This document shows, piece after piece, positions 32,050 to 42,677 of a DNA stretch of 64,000 nt. The DNA comes from an uncultured Roseateles sp. (GTDB taxonomy: Bacteria; Pseudomonadota; Gammaproteobacteria; Burkholderiales; Burkholderiaceae). The DNA lies in the NCBI GenBank assembly GCA_946886855.1, contig CAMPJJ010000021.1:1-64000 (forward strand). Reading direction: 5' to 3'. Positions within the stretch are counted from its first letter, which is position 1. Each line of letters opens with the position of its first letter. The notes under the pieces were generated by a model. It was given only the letters and a program-made list of their open reading frames with translations, was not told where the DNA came from and made no database searches. A program made the position numbers and the translations under genes.

Positions 32050-34353
32050 ATGCCCCGATTCCTGCCCGACGCCCTGCGCCCCCACGTGATTCAACTGGCG
32101 GTGCTGGCCACCGCGCTGCAAGCCGGTTCCGCCTGGGCCGCCGAACCGTTCGTACTCAAGGACATCCGCGTCGAAGGCCTGCAACGGACCGACCCGGGCA
32201 CGGTGTTCGCGGCGCTGCCGTTCCGCATCGGCGACACCTACAACGATGAGAAGGGCGCCGCCGCGCTGCGCGCGCTGTTCGCGACCGGCCTGTTCAAGGA
32301 CGTCCGCATCAACCTCGACACCGATGCCGTCGTCATCGTGATCGAGGAACGTCCGATCATCGCCAACGTCGGTTTCGTCGGGCTCAAGGAATTCGACACC
32401 GAGGCGCTGACCAAATCGCTGAAGGACGTCGGCATCGGCGAAGGCAAGCCCTTCGACAAGGCCCTGGCCGACCGCGCCGAGCAGGAACTGAAGCGTCAAT
32501 ACCTGACCCGCTCGCTGTACGGCGCCGAGGTCACGACGACCATCACCCCGATCGAACGCAACCGCGTCAACGTCAGCTTCTCGGTGACCGAAGGCGAGCC
32601 GGCGAAGATCGCGGAGATCCGCATCCTGGGCAACAAGGTCTTCAGCGAAAGCACGCTGACGGGCCTGCTCGAACAGACCACGTCCGGCTGGCTGACCTGG
32701 TACACGAAGACCGACCGCTACTCGCGTGCCAAGCTGAATGCGGACCTGGAAACGATCCGCTCGTACTACCTGAACCGCGGCTACCTCGAGTTCAACGTCG
32801 AGTCCACGCAGGTCACGATCTCGCCGGACAAGCAGAGCATCAGCATCGCGATCACGATCAACGAAGGTCAGCCCTACACGGTCAACGGGATCAAGCTCGA
32901 AGGCGACTTCATGGGTCGCGACGAGGAGTTCAAGCGCCTGGTCGCGCTCAAGCCCGGCCAGCCGTACAACGGCGAGGCGGTGGCGCAGACCACGCGCAAT
33001 TTCCAGGACCTCTACGGCACCTTCGGCTACGCCTTCGCGCGTGTCGAGAGCCGCCCGGAAATCGACCGCGCCACCGGCCAGGTGACGGTGACGCTGGTCG
33101 GCGAGCCGCAGCGCCGCGTCTACGTGCGCCGCGTGCTGATCTCGGGCAACACCCGCACGCGGGACGAAGTCATCCGCCGCGAGTTCCGCCAGTTCGAATC
33201 CTCCTGGTACGACGGCGCCCGCATCAAGGCCTCGCGCGACCGCGTCGAGCGCCTGGGCTACTTCAAGGACGTCACCATCGACACGACCGAGGTGCCGGGT
33301 TCGCCCGACCAGGTCGACGTCACGCTGACGGTGACCGAGCGTCCGACCGGCAACATCCAGATCGGCGCCGGCTACTCGAGCGCCAGCAAGCTGTCCCTGT
33401 CGGGCTCGATCTCGCAGGAGAACGTGTTCGGCTCGGGCAACTACCTGGGCATCCAGGTGAACACCGCCAGTACCGGGCGCTCGCTGGGCGTCACGACGGT
33501 GGACCCGTACTTCACCGTCGACGGCGTGTCCCGCGCGATCGACGTGTTCTACCGGACGGTCAAGCCGATCAACAACCTGGGCGAGGAATACGAGTTCGCC
33601 TCGTACGGCGGCTCGGTCAAGTTCGGCGTGCCGTTCTCCGAGGACGACACCGTCTTCTTCGGCATCGGCTACGAAACCACGCGCATCACGACGCGGACCG
33701 GCCTGCCCAACAGCTACTGGCTGTTCCGCGAGCAGTTCGGCTCGTCGGCGATGTCGATCCCGCTGACGATCGGCTGGAAGAAGGACAACCGCGACTCCGT
33801 CATCACGCCGACCGCCGGCGCGATGAAGCGCGTGAACCTGGAACTGAGCCCGGTCGGCGATTCGCGTTACACGATCGCCAACCTGCAGTACCAGGAGTTC
33901 TTCCCGCTGGGCCGCAAGTTCTCGCTGATGGTCAACGGCGAATTCGCCTACGGCAAGGGCCTGAGCGGCCGGCCGTATCCGATCTTCAAGAACTTCTACG
34001 GCGGTGGCCTGGGCTCGGTGCGGGTGTTCGAGCCCGGCACGCTGGGCCCGGTCGACGTGACCGGTTCGTACACGGGCGGCAACCGCAAGTTCAACCTGAA
34101 TACCGAGTTCTACGTGCCGGTGCCGGGTTCGGGCAACGACAAGAGCTTCCGTCTGTTCGCGTTCCTGGACGCGGGCAACGTGTGGGGCCAGGACGAGAAG
34201 CTCGCGTTCAAGGACGTGCGCGCCTCGGCGGGCGCGGGGATCAGCTGGCTGTCGCCGATGGGTCCGCTGCGGCTCAGCTACGGTTCGCCGATCCGCAAGA
34301 AGCCCACGGATAGAATCGAGCGATTCCAATTCCAGATCGGGACTGCATTCTGA
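32050..34353 (+). CDS. bamA: Outer membrane protein assembly factor BamA
   Basis: Central barrel of the BAM complex. A signal peptide (cleaved after about Ala30, SAWA/AEP) is followed by five POTRA domains to about residue 430 and a C-terminal beta-barrel ending in the usual Phe (QIGTAF). The barrel keeps the conserved motif VRAF-like [12 protein letters not shown]. Length 767. skp begins in its stop codon (TGATG), a tight coupling. Confidence 0.96.
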   Translation: MPRFLPDALRPHVIQLAVLATALQAGSAWAAEPFVLKDIRVEGLQRTDPGTVFAALPFRIGDTYNDEKGAAALRALFATGLFKDVRINLDTDAVVIVIEERPIIANVGFVGLKEFDTEALTKSLKDVGIGEGKPFDKALADRAEQELKRQYLTRSLYGAEVTTTITPIERNRVNVSFSVTEGEPAKIAEIRILGNKVFSESTLTGLLEQTTSGWLTWYTKTDRYSRAKLNADLETIRSYYLNRGYLEFNVESTQVTISPDKQSISIAITINEGQPYTVNGIKLEGDFMGRDEEFKRLVALKPGQPYNGEAVAQTTRNFQDLYGTFGYAFARVESRPEIDRATGQVTVTLVGEPQRRVYVRRVLISGNTRTRDEVIRREFRQFESSWYDGARIKASRDRVERLGYFKDVTIDTTEVPGSPDQVDVTLTVTERPTGNIQIGAGYSSASKLSLSGSISQENVFGSGNYLGIQVNTASTGRSLGVTTVDPYFTVDGVSRAIDVFYRTVKPINNLGEEYEFASYGGSVKFGVPFSEDDTVFFGIGYETTRITTRTGLPNSYWLFREQFGSSAMSIPLTIGWKKDNRDSVITPTAGAMKRVNLELSPVGDSRYTIANLQYQEFFPLGRKFSLMVNGEFAYGKGLSGRPYPIFKNFYGGGLGSVRVFEPGTLGPVDVTGSYTGGNRKFNLNTEFYVPVPGSGNDKSFRLFAFLDAGNVWGQDEKLAFKDVRASAGAGISWLSPMGPLRLSYGSPIRKKPTDRIERFQFQIGTAF

Positions 34354-34862
34354 TGAAGAGCAAGCTGTCGCAGATCGTCGCCACCGTCCTCCTGGCGGGC
34401 GCGGCGAGCCTGGGCGCGCAAGCCCAGGAAGTCAAGATCGGCTACGTCAACAGCGAGCGGATCCTGCGCGAAACCAATTTGGCCAAGGCGGCGGAAACCA
34501 AGCTGCAGGCCGAGTTCAGCCGGCGCGAGAAGGCGCTGGTGGAACTGGAGACCAAGCTGCGCGGCGCGGCCGAGAAGCTCGACAAGGACAGCCCGGCCCT
34601 GAGCGAGGCCGAGCGCGGTCGCCGCCAGCGCGAACTCATCGAGCAGGACCGCGACCTGCAGCGCAAGCGCCGCGAGTTCAACGAGGACGTCGCCCAGCGC
34701 AAGAACGAGGAACTCTCCGCCGTGATCGAGAAGGCCAACAAGGTCATCAAGCAGATCTTCGAGCAGGAGAAGTACGATCTGATCGTTCAGGACGCGATTC
34801 ATGCCAGCCCCCGCGTGGACATCACGAAGAAGGTGATCGACGCGCTCAACGGTCAGAAGTGA
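34353..34862 (+). CDS. skp: Periplasmic chaperone Skp/OmpH
   Basis: Trimeric chaperone that holds unfolded outer-membrane proteins for BamA. It has a cleavable signal peptide ([11 protein letters not shown]) and a long charged coiled-coil segment at about 40-135 rich in Lys/Glu/Arg. Length 169. Overlap with both bamA and lpxD shows strict operon arrangement. Confidence 0.94.
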   Translation: MKSKLSQIVATVLLAGAASLGAQAQEVKIGYVNSERILRETNLAKAAETKLQAEFSRREKALVELETKLRGAAEKLDKDSPALSEAERGRRQRELIEQDRDLQRKRREFNEDVAQRKNEELSAVIEKANKVIKQIFEQEKYDLIVQDAIHASPRVDITKKVIDALNGQK

Positions 34863-35959
34863 CTTCAGCAGTGACGCCCGAAGTGACCAAGAAGCAGGTT
34901 CTGGTCTCCGATCTGATCGCCGCCTTGGGCGGCGATCTTCTTGGTGCGTCCGGGACGGCGATCCGTGCGATCGCGCCGCTGGAAGATGCCGGCGCGGACG
35001 CGATCTCCTTCCTCTCGAATCCCAAGTACGAGGCGCAGCTGGCGACGACGCAGGCGGCCTGCGTGATCGTGTCGCCCAAGCTGGCGGACGCCGCCGCGGC
35101 CCGGCAGGGCGCCGGCACGGTCGCGTGCTGCATCGTGGCCCCGGATCCCTATCTCTACTTCGCGCGCCTCACCCAGTGGTGGGCCGCGAACATGCGCAAG
35201 CCGCGCGCCACGCCGGCCATCCATCCGACGGCCACGGTCGCGGCGGACGCGGTGATCGGCCGGGACGTCGAGGTCGGCCCGCATGCGGTGATCGAATCCG
35301 GCGCGGTGCTGGGCGACGGCGTGCGCATCGGCGCGCACACGATCGTCGAGCAGGACGCCCGCATCGGCGCGCACACGCGGTTGGCGCCGCACGTGGTGTT
35401 CGGCCATGACTGCGTGATCGGCGAGCGTTCCATGCTGCACAGCGGCGTGGTCATCGGAGCGGATGGTTTCGGCTTCGCGCCGACGAAGCGGTCCGACGGC
35501 GCGCCCGGCGTCGAGTGGGTCAAGATCGAGCAGCTCGGCGCGGTGCGCATCGGCGACGGCGTCGAGATCGGCGCCAACACCTGCGTGGACCGCGGCGCGC
35601 TGGGCGACACGGTGATCGCCGACGGCGTCATCATCGACAACCTGGTCCAGATCGCGCACAACGTGAAGATCGGCAAGGGCACGGCGATCGCCGGCGCGAC
35701 GGCGATCGCCGGCAGCGCCGAGATCGGCGCCAACTGCATCGTGGCCGGCGCGGCGCGGATCAACGGACACATCCGGATCACTGACGGCGTGCAGATCGGC
35801 CCGACGGCCAACATCAGCAACAGCATCGACAAGCCCGGCGCCTACGCCGGCATGTGGCCCTTCGAGGACGCCGCATCGTGGCAGAAGAACGCCGCCGCCC
35901 TGCGCGGGCTCTATGAGCTGCGCCAGCGCGTGCGTGCCCTGGAAAAGAAGACGACATGA
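34859..35959 (+). CDS. lpxD: UDP-3-O-(3-hydroxyacyl)glucosamine N-acyltransferase
   Basis: Third lipid A step, adding the N-linked hydroxyacyl chain. A uridine-binding N-domain is followed by left-handed beta-helix hexapeptide repeats from about 115 to 325, including the catalytic region HNVKIGKG (His). Length 366 with GTG 34859, whose GTGA overlaps the skp stop; GTG 34871 is an alternative 4 codons later. Confidence 0.96.
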   Translation: MTSAVTPEVTKKQVLVSDLIAALGGDLLGASGTAIRAIAPLEDAGADAISFLSNPKYEAQLATTQAACVIVSPKLADAAAARQGAGTVACCIVAPDPYLYFARLTQWWAANMRKPRATPAIHPTATVAADAVIGRDVEVGPHAVIESGAVLGDGVRIGAHTIVEQDARIGAHTRLAPHVVFGHDCVIGERSMLHSGVVIGADGFGFAPTKRSDGAPGVEWVKIEQLGAVRIGDGVEIGANTCVDRGALGDTVIADGVIIDNLVQIAHNVKIGKGTAIAGATAIAGSAEIGANCIVAGAARINGHIRITDGVQIGPTANISNSIDKPGAYAGMWPFEDAASWQKNAAALRGLYELRQRVRALEKKTT

Positions 35960-36411
35960 CTGAGACCCGCATCGACATCCACGGCATCCTCGAGAAGCTG
36001 CCGCACCGCTACCCCATCCTGCTGGTCGACCGCGTCCTGGAAGTGGAGAAGGGCGTGCGCATCCGCGCGATCAAGAACGTCAGCATCAACGAGCCGTTCT
36101 TCCAGGGCCACTTCCCGCACCGTCCGGTGATGCCGGGCGTCCTGATCCTGGAAGCGCTGGCGCAGGCCGCGACGCTGCTGGCGGTCGAGAGCTACGACTT
36201 CACGCTCGACGAGAACCACGTCGTGTACTTCGCCGGCATCGACGGCGCGCGCTTCAAGCGTCCGGTCGAGCCGGGCGACCAGTTGATCCTCGAGGTCACG
36301 CTGGACCGCGCCAAGGCCGGCATCTACAAGTTCGGCGCCAAGGCGCTGGTCGGCACCGACATCGTGGCCGAGGCCGGCCTGATGTGCACCATGCGCAAGC
36401 TCGACTGCTGA
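35956..36411 (+). CDS. fabZ: 3-hydroxyacyl-ACP dehydratase FabZ
   Basis: Dehydrates 3-hydroxyacyl-ACP in fatty acid elongation and competes with lipid A synthesis for the hydroxyacyl pool. The hot-dog fold motif [20 protein letters not shown] contains the catalytic His and Glu. Length 151. ATGA overlap with lpxD. Confidence 0.97.
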   Translation: MTETRIDIHGILEKLPHRYPILLVDRVLEVEKGVRIRAIKNVSINEPFFQGHFPHRPVMPGVLILEALAQAATLLAVESYDFTLDENHVVYFAGIDGARFKRPVEPGDQLILEVTLDRAKAGIYKFGAKALVGTDIVAEAGLMCTMRKLDC

Positions 36412-36457
36412 GCCCGCACCGAGTCTTCCGCTGAACAGCCGCTGAATCCGGACGCCC

Positions 36458-37249
36458 ATGGCCCAGATCCATCCCACCGCCCTCATCGACCCGCGGGCGC
36501 AGCTCGACGACTCCGTCCAGGTCGGCCCGTACGCGGTGATCGGCCCCGAGGTGCGCATCGGCGCGGGGACACGCGTCGGTCCGCACACCGTGATCGAGGG
36601 CAAGACCACGATCGGTCGCGACAACGTCATCTACCAGTTCGCGTCCATCGGCGCGATGCCGCAGGACATGAGCCATGGCGGCGAGGTGACGGAGCTCGTC
36701 ATCGGCGACCGCAACACGATCCGCGAGTTCTGCACCTTCAACACCGGTACGTTCAAGGAGCAGGGCGTCACGCGCGTCGGCTCCGACAACTGGATCATGG
36801 CCTACGTGCACCTGGCGCACGACGTGATCGTCGGCGACCACTGCGTGCTGGCCAACAACGCGACGCTGGCCGGGCACGTGCATGTCGGCGACTGGGCCAC
36901 GATCGGCGGCCTGACCGGTGTCCATCAGTTCGTGCATGTCGGCGCCCACGCGATGATCGGTTTCCAGGGCCATGTGGCGCAGGACGTCGCGCCCTACATG
37001 ACGGTCGACGGCAACCCGCTGGGCGTGCGCGCGGTCAACCTGACCGGTCTGCGCCGCCGCGGCTTCAGCAACGACCGCATCGGCGTGATCCGTCAGCTGC
37101 ACAAGCTGCTGTTCCGCGACGGTACGACGCTGGAGCAGTCCGTCGCCAACATCGAAGCGCTCAAGCAGGGCCAGGACGCGGAGTCGATCCGCGACATCCA
37201 GGCGATGCTGGACTTCCTGGCAGGCGCCAAGCGCGGCCTTGTCCGCTGA
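36458..37249 (+). CDS. lpxA: UDP-N-acetylglucosamine acyltransferase
   Basis: First lipid A step, transferring a hydroxyacyl chain to UDP-GlcNAc. Hexapeptide repeats fill the first 190 residues and include the catalytic His in [16 protein letters not shown] context; the C-terminal helical part begins near [12 protein letters not shown]. Length 263. Confidence 0.97.
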   Translation: MAQIHPTALIDPRAQLDDSVQVGPYAVIGPEVRIGAGTRVGPHTVIEGKTTIGRDNVIYQFASIGAMPQDMSHGGEVTELVIGDRNTIREFCTFNTGTFKEQGVTRVGSDNWIMAYVHLAHDVIVGDHCVLANNATLAGHVHVGDWATIGGLTGVHQFVHVGAHAMIGFQGHVAQDVAPYMTVDGNPLGVRAVNLTGLRRRGFSNDRIGVIRQLHKLLFRDGTTLEQSVANIEALKQGQDAESIRDIQAMLDFLAGAKRGLVR

Positions 37250-37267
37250 TCGGCCCGGACGACCGAC

Positions 37268-38413
37268 ATGAGTTCCACGGATCCTCGACTGGGCCTGGTG
37301 GCCGGCGAGGCCTCCGGCGATCTGCTCGCCAGCCTGCTGCTGCAGGGCCTGAAGGCGCGCTGGCCTGACTTGAGCTCGGCCGGCATCGGCGGCCCGAAGA
37401 TGCAGACCCAGGGTTTCGACGCCTGGTGGCCCAGCCACAAGCTGTCGATCTTCGGCTACTGGGATGCCATCAAGAACCTCCGCGAACTGCTGGCGATCCG
37501 CCGCCAGCTCGGCGATCGCCTGATCGCCGAGCGGCCGTCGGTCTTCGTCGGCGTCGACGCGCCCGACTTCAACTTCGGTCTGGAGCACCGGCTGCGCGAG
37601 GCCGGCATCAAGACGGTCCACTTCGTCTGCCCGTCGATCTGGGCCTGGCGCGCGGACCGCGTGCAGACGATCAAGCGCAGCGCGGATCACGTGCTGTGCC
37701 TGTTCCCGTTCGAGCCCGCGATCCTGGAGAAGGCGGGCATCCCGTCGACCTACGTCGGTCACCCGCTGGCGGACCAGATCCCGTTCGAGCCGCCGCGCGA
37801 GGACGCGCGCCGCGACCTGGGCTTCGGGGAGGGCGACACCCTCGTCGCCCTCCTGCCCGGCAGCCGTCGCAGTGAACTGGACTACATCGGTCCGCCGCTG
37901 CTGGAGGCGGCCCGCCGCATGCACCAGGCGCGGCCGGCGCTGCGTTTCGTCATCCCGATCGCGCCGGGGCTGCGTCCCATGGTCGAAGCGCTGATGGCGC
38001 AGCACGGCCAGGGCCTGCCGATGACGCTGGTCGACGGCCGCGCGCAGGACGCGCTGGCCGCCTGCGACCTGACGCTGGTCGCCAGCGGCACCGCGACGCT
38101 GGAAGCGGCGCTGCTCAAGCGGCCGATGGTGATCGCCTACAAGCTGCACTGGTTCAACGCGTGGCGGATGAAGGGCAAGGCGTTGCTCCCCTGGGTGGGC
38201 CTGCCCAATGTGCTCGCGCGCGAGACGCTGGTGCCCGAGTGCCTGCAGGACGAGTGCACCGGCGAGCGCATCGCCCGCGAGGGCCTGGCCTGGCTGGACG
38301 ACGCGCCGCGCCGGGCCCGGCTGCGCGAACGCTTCCTCGAGATCCACCAACAGTTGCGCTGCAACACCGCGCAAAGGGCCGGCGATGCGATCGCGAAAAT
38401 CCTCGGCGCTTGA
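37268..38413 (+). CDS. lpxB: Lipid-A-disaccharide synthase
   Basis: Glycosyltransferase joining UDP-diacylglucosamine and lipid [18 protein letters not shown] at the start, SIWAWR, and [10 protein letters not shown] are family features. Length 381. It ends inside the rnhB start region, overlapping it by 29 bases. Confidence 0.97.
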   Translation: MSSTDPRLGLVAGEASGDLLASLLLQGLKARWPDLSSAGIGGPKMQTQGFDAWWPSHKLSIFGYWDAIKNLRELLAIRRQLGDRLIAERPSVFVGVDAPDFNFGLEHRLREAGIKTVHFVCPSIWAWRADRVQTIKRSADHVLCLFPFEPAILEKAGIPSTYVGHPLADQIPFEPPREDARRDLGFGEGDTLVALLPGSRRSELDYIGPPLLEAARRMHQARPALRFVIPIAPGLRPMVEALMAQHGQGLPMTLVDGRAQDALAACDLTLVASGTATLEAALLKRPMVIAYKLHWFNAWRMKGKALLPWVGLPNVLARETLVPECLQDECTGERIAREGLAWLDDAPRRARLRERFLEIHQQLRCNTAQRAGDAIAKILGA

Positions 38414-39086
38414 GCCGCCGACGCAACTGGGACTCGAATGGGTCCGCGAGGGCCTGCTCTGCGGTGTGGACGAAGCGGGCCGCGGTCCCTTGGCCGGCCC
38501 GGTGGTCGCCGCGGCGGTGATCCTCGACGACCAGAATCCGATCAAGGGATTGAACGACTCGAAGGTGCTCAGCGAGAAGAAGCGCGAGCAACTCTTCGAC
38601 GAGATCCGCGCCAAGGCCCTGTGCTTTTGCATCGCGGAGGCGACGGTCGAGGAGATCGACCGCATCAACATCCTGCAGGCGACGATGCTGGCGATGCGCC
38701 GCGCGGTCGAGGGCCTGCGGCTCAAGCCCGCGCACGTGCAGGTCGACGGCAACCGGCTGCCGGTGCTGCGCATTCCGGCCGAGGCCATCGTCAAGGGCGA
38801 CGCGCTCGTGCCGGCGATCTCGGCCGCGTCCATCCTGGCCAAGGTGCATCGCGACCGCTTCTGCCTGCAGATGCACGCGCAGCATCCTGAGTACGGCTTC
38901 GACAGCCACAAGGGGTACGGCACGCGCGAGCACCTGGACGCGCTGCGCGTGCATGGGGCGACCGTGTGGCATCGCCAGAGCTTCGCGCCGGTGCGGACGC
39001 TGGACCTGGGCGATCCGGGTCTGGCGAACATCGCGCCCGTGTTGAAGGCCGAGCCCGCGCTGAACGAGGAAATGAGGCCCGGATGA
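38385..39086 (+). CDS. rnhB: Ribonuclease HII
   Basis: Removes ribonucleotides and RNA from DNA-RNA hybrids. The catalytic acidic start is [14 protein letters not shown], followed by [12 protein letters not shown] and the Asp in [14 protein letters not shown]. Length 233. ATG 38385 overlaps the lpxB end; AAAGGG upstream suits it. A longer in-frame ORF from 38208 lies wholly inside lpxB and is rejected. Confidence 0.95.
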   Translation: MRSRKSSALEPPTQLGLEWVREGLLCGVDEAGRGPLAGPVVAAAVILDDQNPIKGLNDSKVLSEKKREQLFDEIRAKALCFCIAEATVEEIDRINILQATMLAMRRAVEGLRLKPAHVQVDGNRLPVLRIPAEAIVKGDALVPAISAASILAKVHRDRFCLQMHAQHPEYGFDSHKGYGTREHLDALRVHGATVWHRQSFAPVRTLDLGDPGLANIAPVLKAEPALNEEMRPG

Positions 39087-39856
39087 GCTGGCAGTCGATC
39101 ACCGCGCGCGACAACCCGACCCTGCAGCGCCTGCGCAAGCTGGCGCAGGACGGCGGCGCCTATCGGAAGCTGGGCGGCGTCTGGCTCGAAGGGGACCACC
39201 TCGTGCGCGCCGCGGTGCAGCGTGGCGTGAAGCCGTCGCTGGCGCTGATCACGGACGTGGCCGCGGCGGACGAGGCGCTGCATGCGCTCGCCGACGTCGC
39301 GCCCAAGGTGCTCGTCGTGTCGCCGGAATTGTTCAAGACGGTGTCGGGCCTGGAATCGCCGGCGCAGATCGGTATCGAACTGCCGCTGCCGACGCAGCCG
39401 CGCATCGAGGCGAAGGCTGATTCCGTCGTGCTGGACCGCCTGCAGGATGCGGGCAACGTCGGCACGATCCTGCGCAGCGCCGCGGCGCTGGGCTTCCGTC
39501 AGGTGCTGGCGCTGAAGGGCACGGCGGCGCTGTGGTCGCCGAAGGTGCTGCGCGCCGGCATGGGCGCGCACTTCGGGCTGCATCTGGTGGAAGGACTGAG
39601 CGTCGACGATCTCGATGCGCTCCAGGTCCCGCTGCTGGCGACGAGCTCGCACGCCGATGCGATGCTGCACCAGGCCGACCTGCCGAACCCCTGCGCCTGG
39701 GTCATGGGCCACGAAGGGCAGGGCGTTGCGGAGGCGCTGATGCAGCGCTGCGCGCTGCGTGTCGGCATCCCGCAGCCCGGCGGGGAAGAGTCCTTGAACG
39801 TGGCCAGCGCGGCCTCGATCTGCCTGTACGAATCTGCCAGACGTCGTTGGGTCTGA
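39083..39856 (+). CDS. TrmH/SpoU-family RNA 2'-O-methyltransferase
   Basis: A 257-residue SPOUT methyltransferase. An N-terminal substrate-binding part is followed by the knot with motif 1 [20 protein letters not shown], motif 2 [10 protein letters not shown] and motif 3 [22 protein letters not shown]. Homologues methylate 2'-OH in 23S rRNA or tRNA; the exact target cannot be read. ATG 39083 overlaps the rnhB stop (ATGA). It marks the end of the conserved cluster. Confidence 0.9.
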   Translation: MSWQSITARDNPTLQRLRKLAQDGGAYRKLGGVWLEGDHLVRAAVQRGVKPSLALITDVAAADEALHALADVAPKVLVVSPELFKTVSGLESPAQIGIELPLPTQPRIEAKADSVVLDRLQDAGNVGTILRSAAALGFRQVLALKGTAALWSPKVLRAGMGAHFGLHLVEGLSVDDLDALQVPLLATSSHADAMLHQADLPNPCAWVMGHEGQGVAEALMQRCALRVGIPQPGGEESLNVASAASICLYESARRRWV

Positions 39857-39937
39857 CGCGGTCGCAGGGCTGGATGGCTCTGGATTTCGCGCATACTGAC
39901 CTTACCGCTTCGCGCGGTCATCTGAACTCTGTCCGCC

Positions 39938-41053
39938 ATGCCTGAACTCGACTGGATCAGCGTCAAAGGTTTCAAGAGCATCGCTTCGATCGAGAAGCTG
40001 AAGCTCGGGGCCATCAACGTCGTCATCGGCGCGAACGGCTCGGGCAAGTCAAATTTCATCGGGGTGTTCTCGTTCCTGCACGAGTTGAAGGCGGGACATC
40101 TGGAGACATATACGGTCAAGGCGGGTGGGGCGAATCGAGTCCTGCACTTCGGCGCAAAAAAGACGCCAGCGCTGTCGATCCACGTGTCGTTTGCAGACGA
40201 ACGCAACCAGTACAGCCTGTCGCTGATGTCGACGAGTGCCGATGAACTCGCACCGTTGGGTGAGACGGTCTACTTCTGGGACAAGAGCCGGGGATTCGAT
40301 CGACCCTACAGCGAGCCGGTCCCGCGCGTTGGTCATGAGGCGGGCATCAGTTCAGAGAAGTGCACGCAGATCGGCGCTTACGTGCGGGAGCACTTCGATC
40401 GATGGCGCGTCTACCACTTCCATGACACGAGCAGCACGTCGCCGATGAAGCAGACGGCCGATCTGAACGACAACGTGTACTTGCGTCCCGACGGATCGAA
40501 CCTGCCCGCCTTCCTGTACTTCCTCAAAGAGAAGCACAACGAGTCGTACGAGTTGATCCGCAAGAGCGTGAGGCGCGTGGCGCCGTTCTTCGAAGATTTC
40601 CAACTGGGGCCGCAGAAGCTGAATCCAGACAAGATCAGACTCGAATGGCGACACGTCGGTACCGACGACTACTTTGACGCGTCAAGTCTGTCAGACGGGA
40701 CGATCCGCTTCATCGCGCTGGCCACACTGTTTCTGCAACCGGTCTCCTTGCGCCCTTCCGTGATCCTGGTGGATGAGCCAGAACTCGGCCTGCATCCATT
40801 CGCCGTGTCGATGCTCGCGTCGCTGGTGAAGCAGTCGGCGACAGGCACGCAGGTGATCCTGTCGACGCAGTCCCCGTTGCTGTTGGATCATTTCGATCCG
40901 GCCGATGTGTTGGTCGCTGATCGGGTGGACGGTGGAACGCAACTCCGCCGGCTGGATGTCGACACGCTCGATGGCTGGCTCGAGGACTACAGCCTGGGCC
41001 AGCTTTGGGAAAAGAACGAACTAGGGGGCCGTCCCTCGTCGGAACAAAAATAG
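39938..41053 (+). CDS. AAA_21/ABC-type ATPase, OLD-like, first gene of a two-gene module
   Basis: A 371-residue SMC/ABC-like ATPase without the long coiled coil. Walker A is GANGSGKSN at 31-39, the ABC signature LSDGTIRF at 251-258, Walker B ILVDEPELGLHP at 276-287, and the switch STQSP at 309-313. This layout is shared by ATPases of OLD, PARIS (AriA) and AbiL systems. Codons and base composition differ from the neighbours: two lines inside it count near 58 percent GC against near 68 in the methyltransferase before it. The next gene starts 10 bases after its stop, so the two form one unit. A nucleic-acid-sensing role is inference. Confidence 0.88.
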   Translation: MPELDWISVKGFKSIASIEKLKLGAINVVIGANGSGKSNFIGVFSFLHELKAGHLETYTVKAGGANRVLHFGAKKTPALSIHVSFADERNQYSLSLMSTSADELAPLGETVYFWDKSRGFDRPYSEPVPRVGHEAGISSEKCTQIGAYVREHFDRWRVYHFHDTSSTSPMKQTADLNDNVYLRPDGSNLPAFLYFLKEKHNESYELIRKSVRRVAPFFEDFQLGPQKLNPDKIRLEWRHVGTDDYFDASSLSDGTIRFIALATLFLQPVSLRPSVILVDEPELGLHPFAVSMLASLVKQSATGTQVILSTQSPLLLDHFDPADVLVADRVDGGTQLRRLDVDTLDGWLEDYSLGQLWEKNELGGRPSSEQK

Positions 41054-41063
41054 GAACGGACCG

Positions 41064-41759
41064 ATGTCGCGACTGCTCATCCACGTCGAGGGCGAGACGG
41101 AAGAGACCTTCGTCAACGAGCTCATCGCGCCCCATCTCTATGAACACGGATTCACGCTGGTGTCGGCGCGCCTGATCGGTAACGCGCGACAGCGGAATCG
41201 ACGTGGCGGGATCCGGGCCTGGCAGGCGGTGAAGAAGGACATCGTGCGTCACTTGCAGCAGGACGCAGGTGCGGCGTCCGCCACGTTCGTTGACTTTTAT
41301 GCGCTGCCTGCGACCGGCTCAGGCGCATGGCCAGGTCGGGAGCAGGCCAACGAGGCCTCGTTCGTCTTCAAATCGTCCATGGTCGAGAAGGCCCTCCTCG
41401 GTGAGGTGGACGCCGAGTTGGGGGTCAATGCCACGAAGGGGCGCTTCATCCCGTTCGTCGTCATGCATGAATTCGAAGGTCTGCTGTTCAGCAGTCCGAC
41501 CGACTTTGGGCGGGGCATCAGCCGACCGGACCTCATCCCTCATTTCCAGGGCATCCGGGATCAATTCGGATCGCCTGAAGAGATCAACGACTCGCCGCAG
41601 ACGGCGCCATCGAAGCGTATCGAAGCACTCGTCCCTGGGTATCAGAAGCCCTTGTACGGCACGCTGGCGGCGTTGGAGATTGGCTTGACGCCGATGCGCT
41701 CGGAGTGCCCGCTCTTCGACGCTTGGATGAAGAAGCTGGAAGCCTGGGGCCAGGCGTGA
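41064..41759 (+). CDS. DUF4276 family protein, TOPRIM-like, partner of the ATPase
   Basis: A 231-residue protein with the DUF4276 hallmarks: LIHVEGETEETFV (Glu9, Glu13), FVDFYALP (Asp77), and MHEFEGLLF (His135, Glu136, Glu138). The pattern of an early Glu and a later Asp after beta strands resembles a TOPRIM metal site, so a nuclease or nucleic-acid-binding effector is plausible. It is coupled to the ATPase upstream and ends 12 bases from the convergent EamA gene. What it does is not known. Confidence 0.82.
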   Translation: MSRLLIHVEGETEETFVNELIAPHLYEHGFTLVSARLIGNARQRNRRGGIRAWQAVKKDIVRHLQQDAGAASATFVDFYALPATGSGAWPGREQANEASFVFKSSMVEKALLGEVDAELGVNATKGRFIPFVVMHEFEGLLFSSPTDFGRGISRPDLIPHFQGIRDQFGSPEEINDSPQTAPSKRIEALVPGYQKPLYGTLAALEIGLTPMRSECPLFDAWMKKLEAWGQA

Positions 41760-41771
41760 CACGTTTCCGAT

Positions 41772-42662
41772 TCAACGCGCCATCGCGAGCGCCCCGACGC
41801 CCAGCGCAATGAACGCCGCGCCGGCGATGCGCCATCCGCGCTCGCCTTCACCGAGCAACTGACCGCCGATCAGCGCGGCGAACAGCATCGACAGCTCCCG
41901 CGCCGGCGCGACGCGCGACAGCGGCGCCAGCTTCATCGCATACAGCACCAGGATGTAGGCCGTTGGCGCGCCGACGGCCACCACCAGCGCATGCCGCCAT
42001 TGCTTGCGCAGGGCGGGGCCGAAACCGGCGCGATCCCGCAGCACGGCGGGCAGGCTGACCGGTACGCGCAGCAGGTTGCAGAGGTAGTCGTACAGGATCG
42101 GCGACAGCGCCAGCACCTTCACCGCATAGCCGTCGATGACGCTGTAGGCGGCGATCGTCGCGCCGGTGAGCGCGCCCCAGGCGATGCCCAGCTTGCGCTT
42201 GCGGTGCAGGTCCGGATCGTGATTCGCGCCTTGAGAGAAGAACGTCGGTCCCGCCGCCATCAGCAGGATGCCGCCGACGACACCCGCCAGGCCAAGGCCG
42301 CCGCCCAGCCCGAGGTGCTCGCCCAGCAGCAGCACGGCGACCAGCGACGAGAGCAAGGGGCCGCTGCCTCGCGCGACGGGGTAGACGACGGTCATGTCCG
42401 CCGCCCGGTAACCCGCGAGCAGTGCGTTGAAATAGGCCAGGTGCACGATCGCGCTGACGATGGTGGCGGTCCATGCCTGCCAGCCCCAGTCCGGCAGTTC
42501 GTCGAAGCCGACGACCACGACCACGGGCAGCCACAGCAGGCTGACGCCCAGGGCGGTCATGCAGGCGAAATGATGATTGCCCTGCGCCTTCTTGGCGGCG
42601 AAGTTCCACAGCGCATGGATCAGCGCGGCCGCGACGACCAGGGCGAGCGCGCTCGCTGGCAT
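41772..42662 (-). CDS. EamA/DMT-superfamily transporter
   Basis: A 296-residue protein with about ten membrane helices in two EamA halves, such as SLVAVLLLGEHLGLGGGLGLAG and ALIGGQLLGEGERGWRIAGAAF, the repeated Gly-Glu-rich end of each half. Members export amino acids, sugars or other metabolites, and the substrate cannot be read. It is transcribed behind ppsR with a 15-base gap. Confidence 0.85.
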   Translation of the reverse strand: MPASALALVVAAALIHALWNFAAKKAQGNHHFACMTALGVSLLWLPVVVVVGFDELPDWGWQAWTATIVSAIVHLAYFNALLAGYRAADMTVVYPVARGSGPLLSSLVAVLLLGEHLGLGGGLGLAGVVGGILLMAAGPTFFSQGANHDPDLHRKRKLGIAWGALTGATIAAYSVIDGYAVKVLALSPILYDYLCNLLRVPVSLPAVLRDRAGFGPALRKQWRHALVVAVGAPTAYILVLYAMKLAPLSRVAPARELSMLFAALIGGQLLGEGERGWRIAGAAFIALGVGALAMAR

Positions 42663-42677
42663 CGGTCGCGGGGGGCC

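Noticed and set aside
29266..34329. Minus-strand open frame of 1687 codons opposite dxr, rseP and bamA
   Set aside because: Composition is an artefact of high GC; it is antisense to three certain genes and has no recognisable domain.
36296..39712. Minus-strand open frame of 1138 codons opposite the lpx genes
   Set aside because: Same artefact; the plus strand holds six conserved genes.
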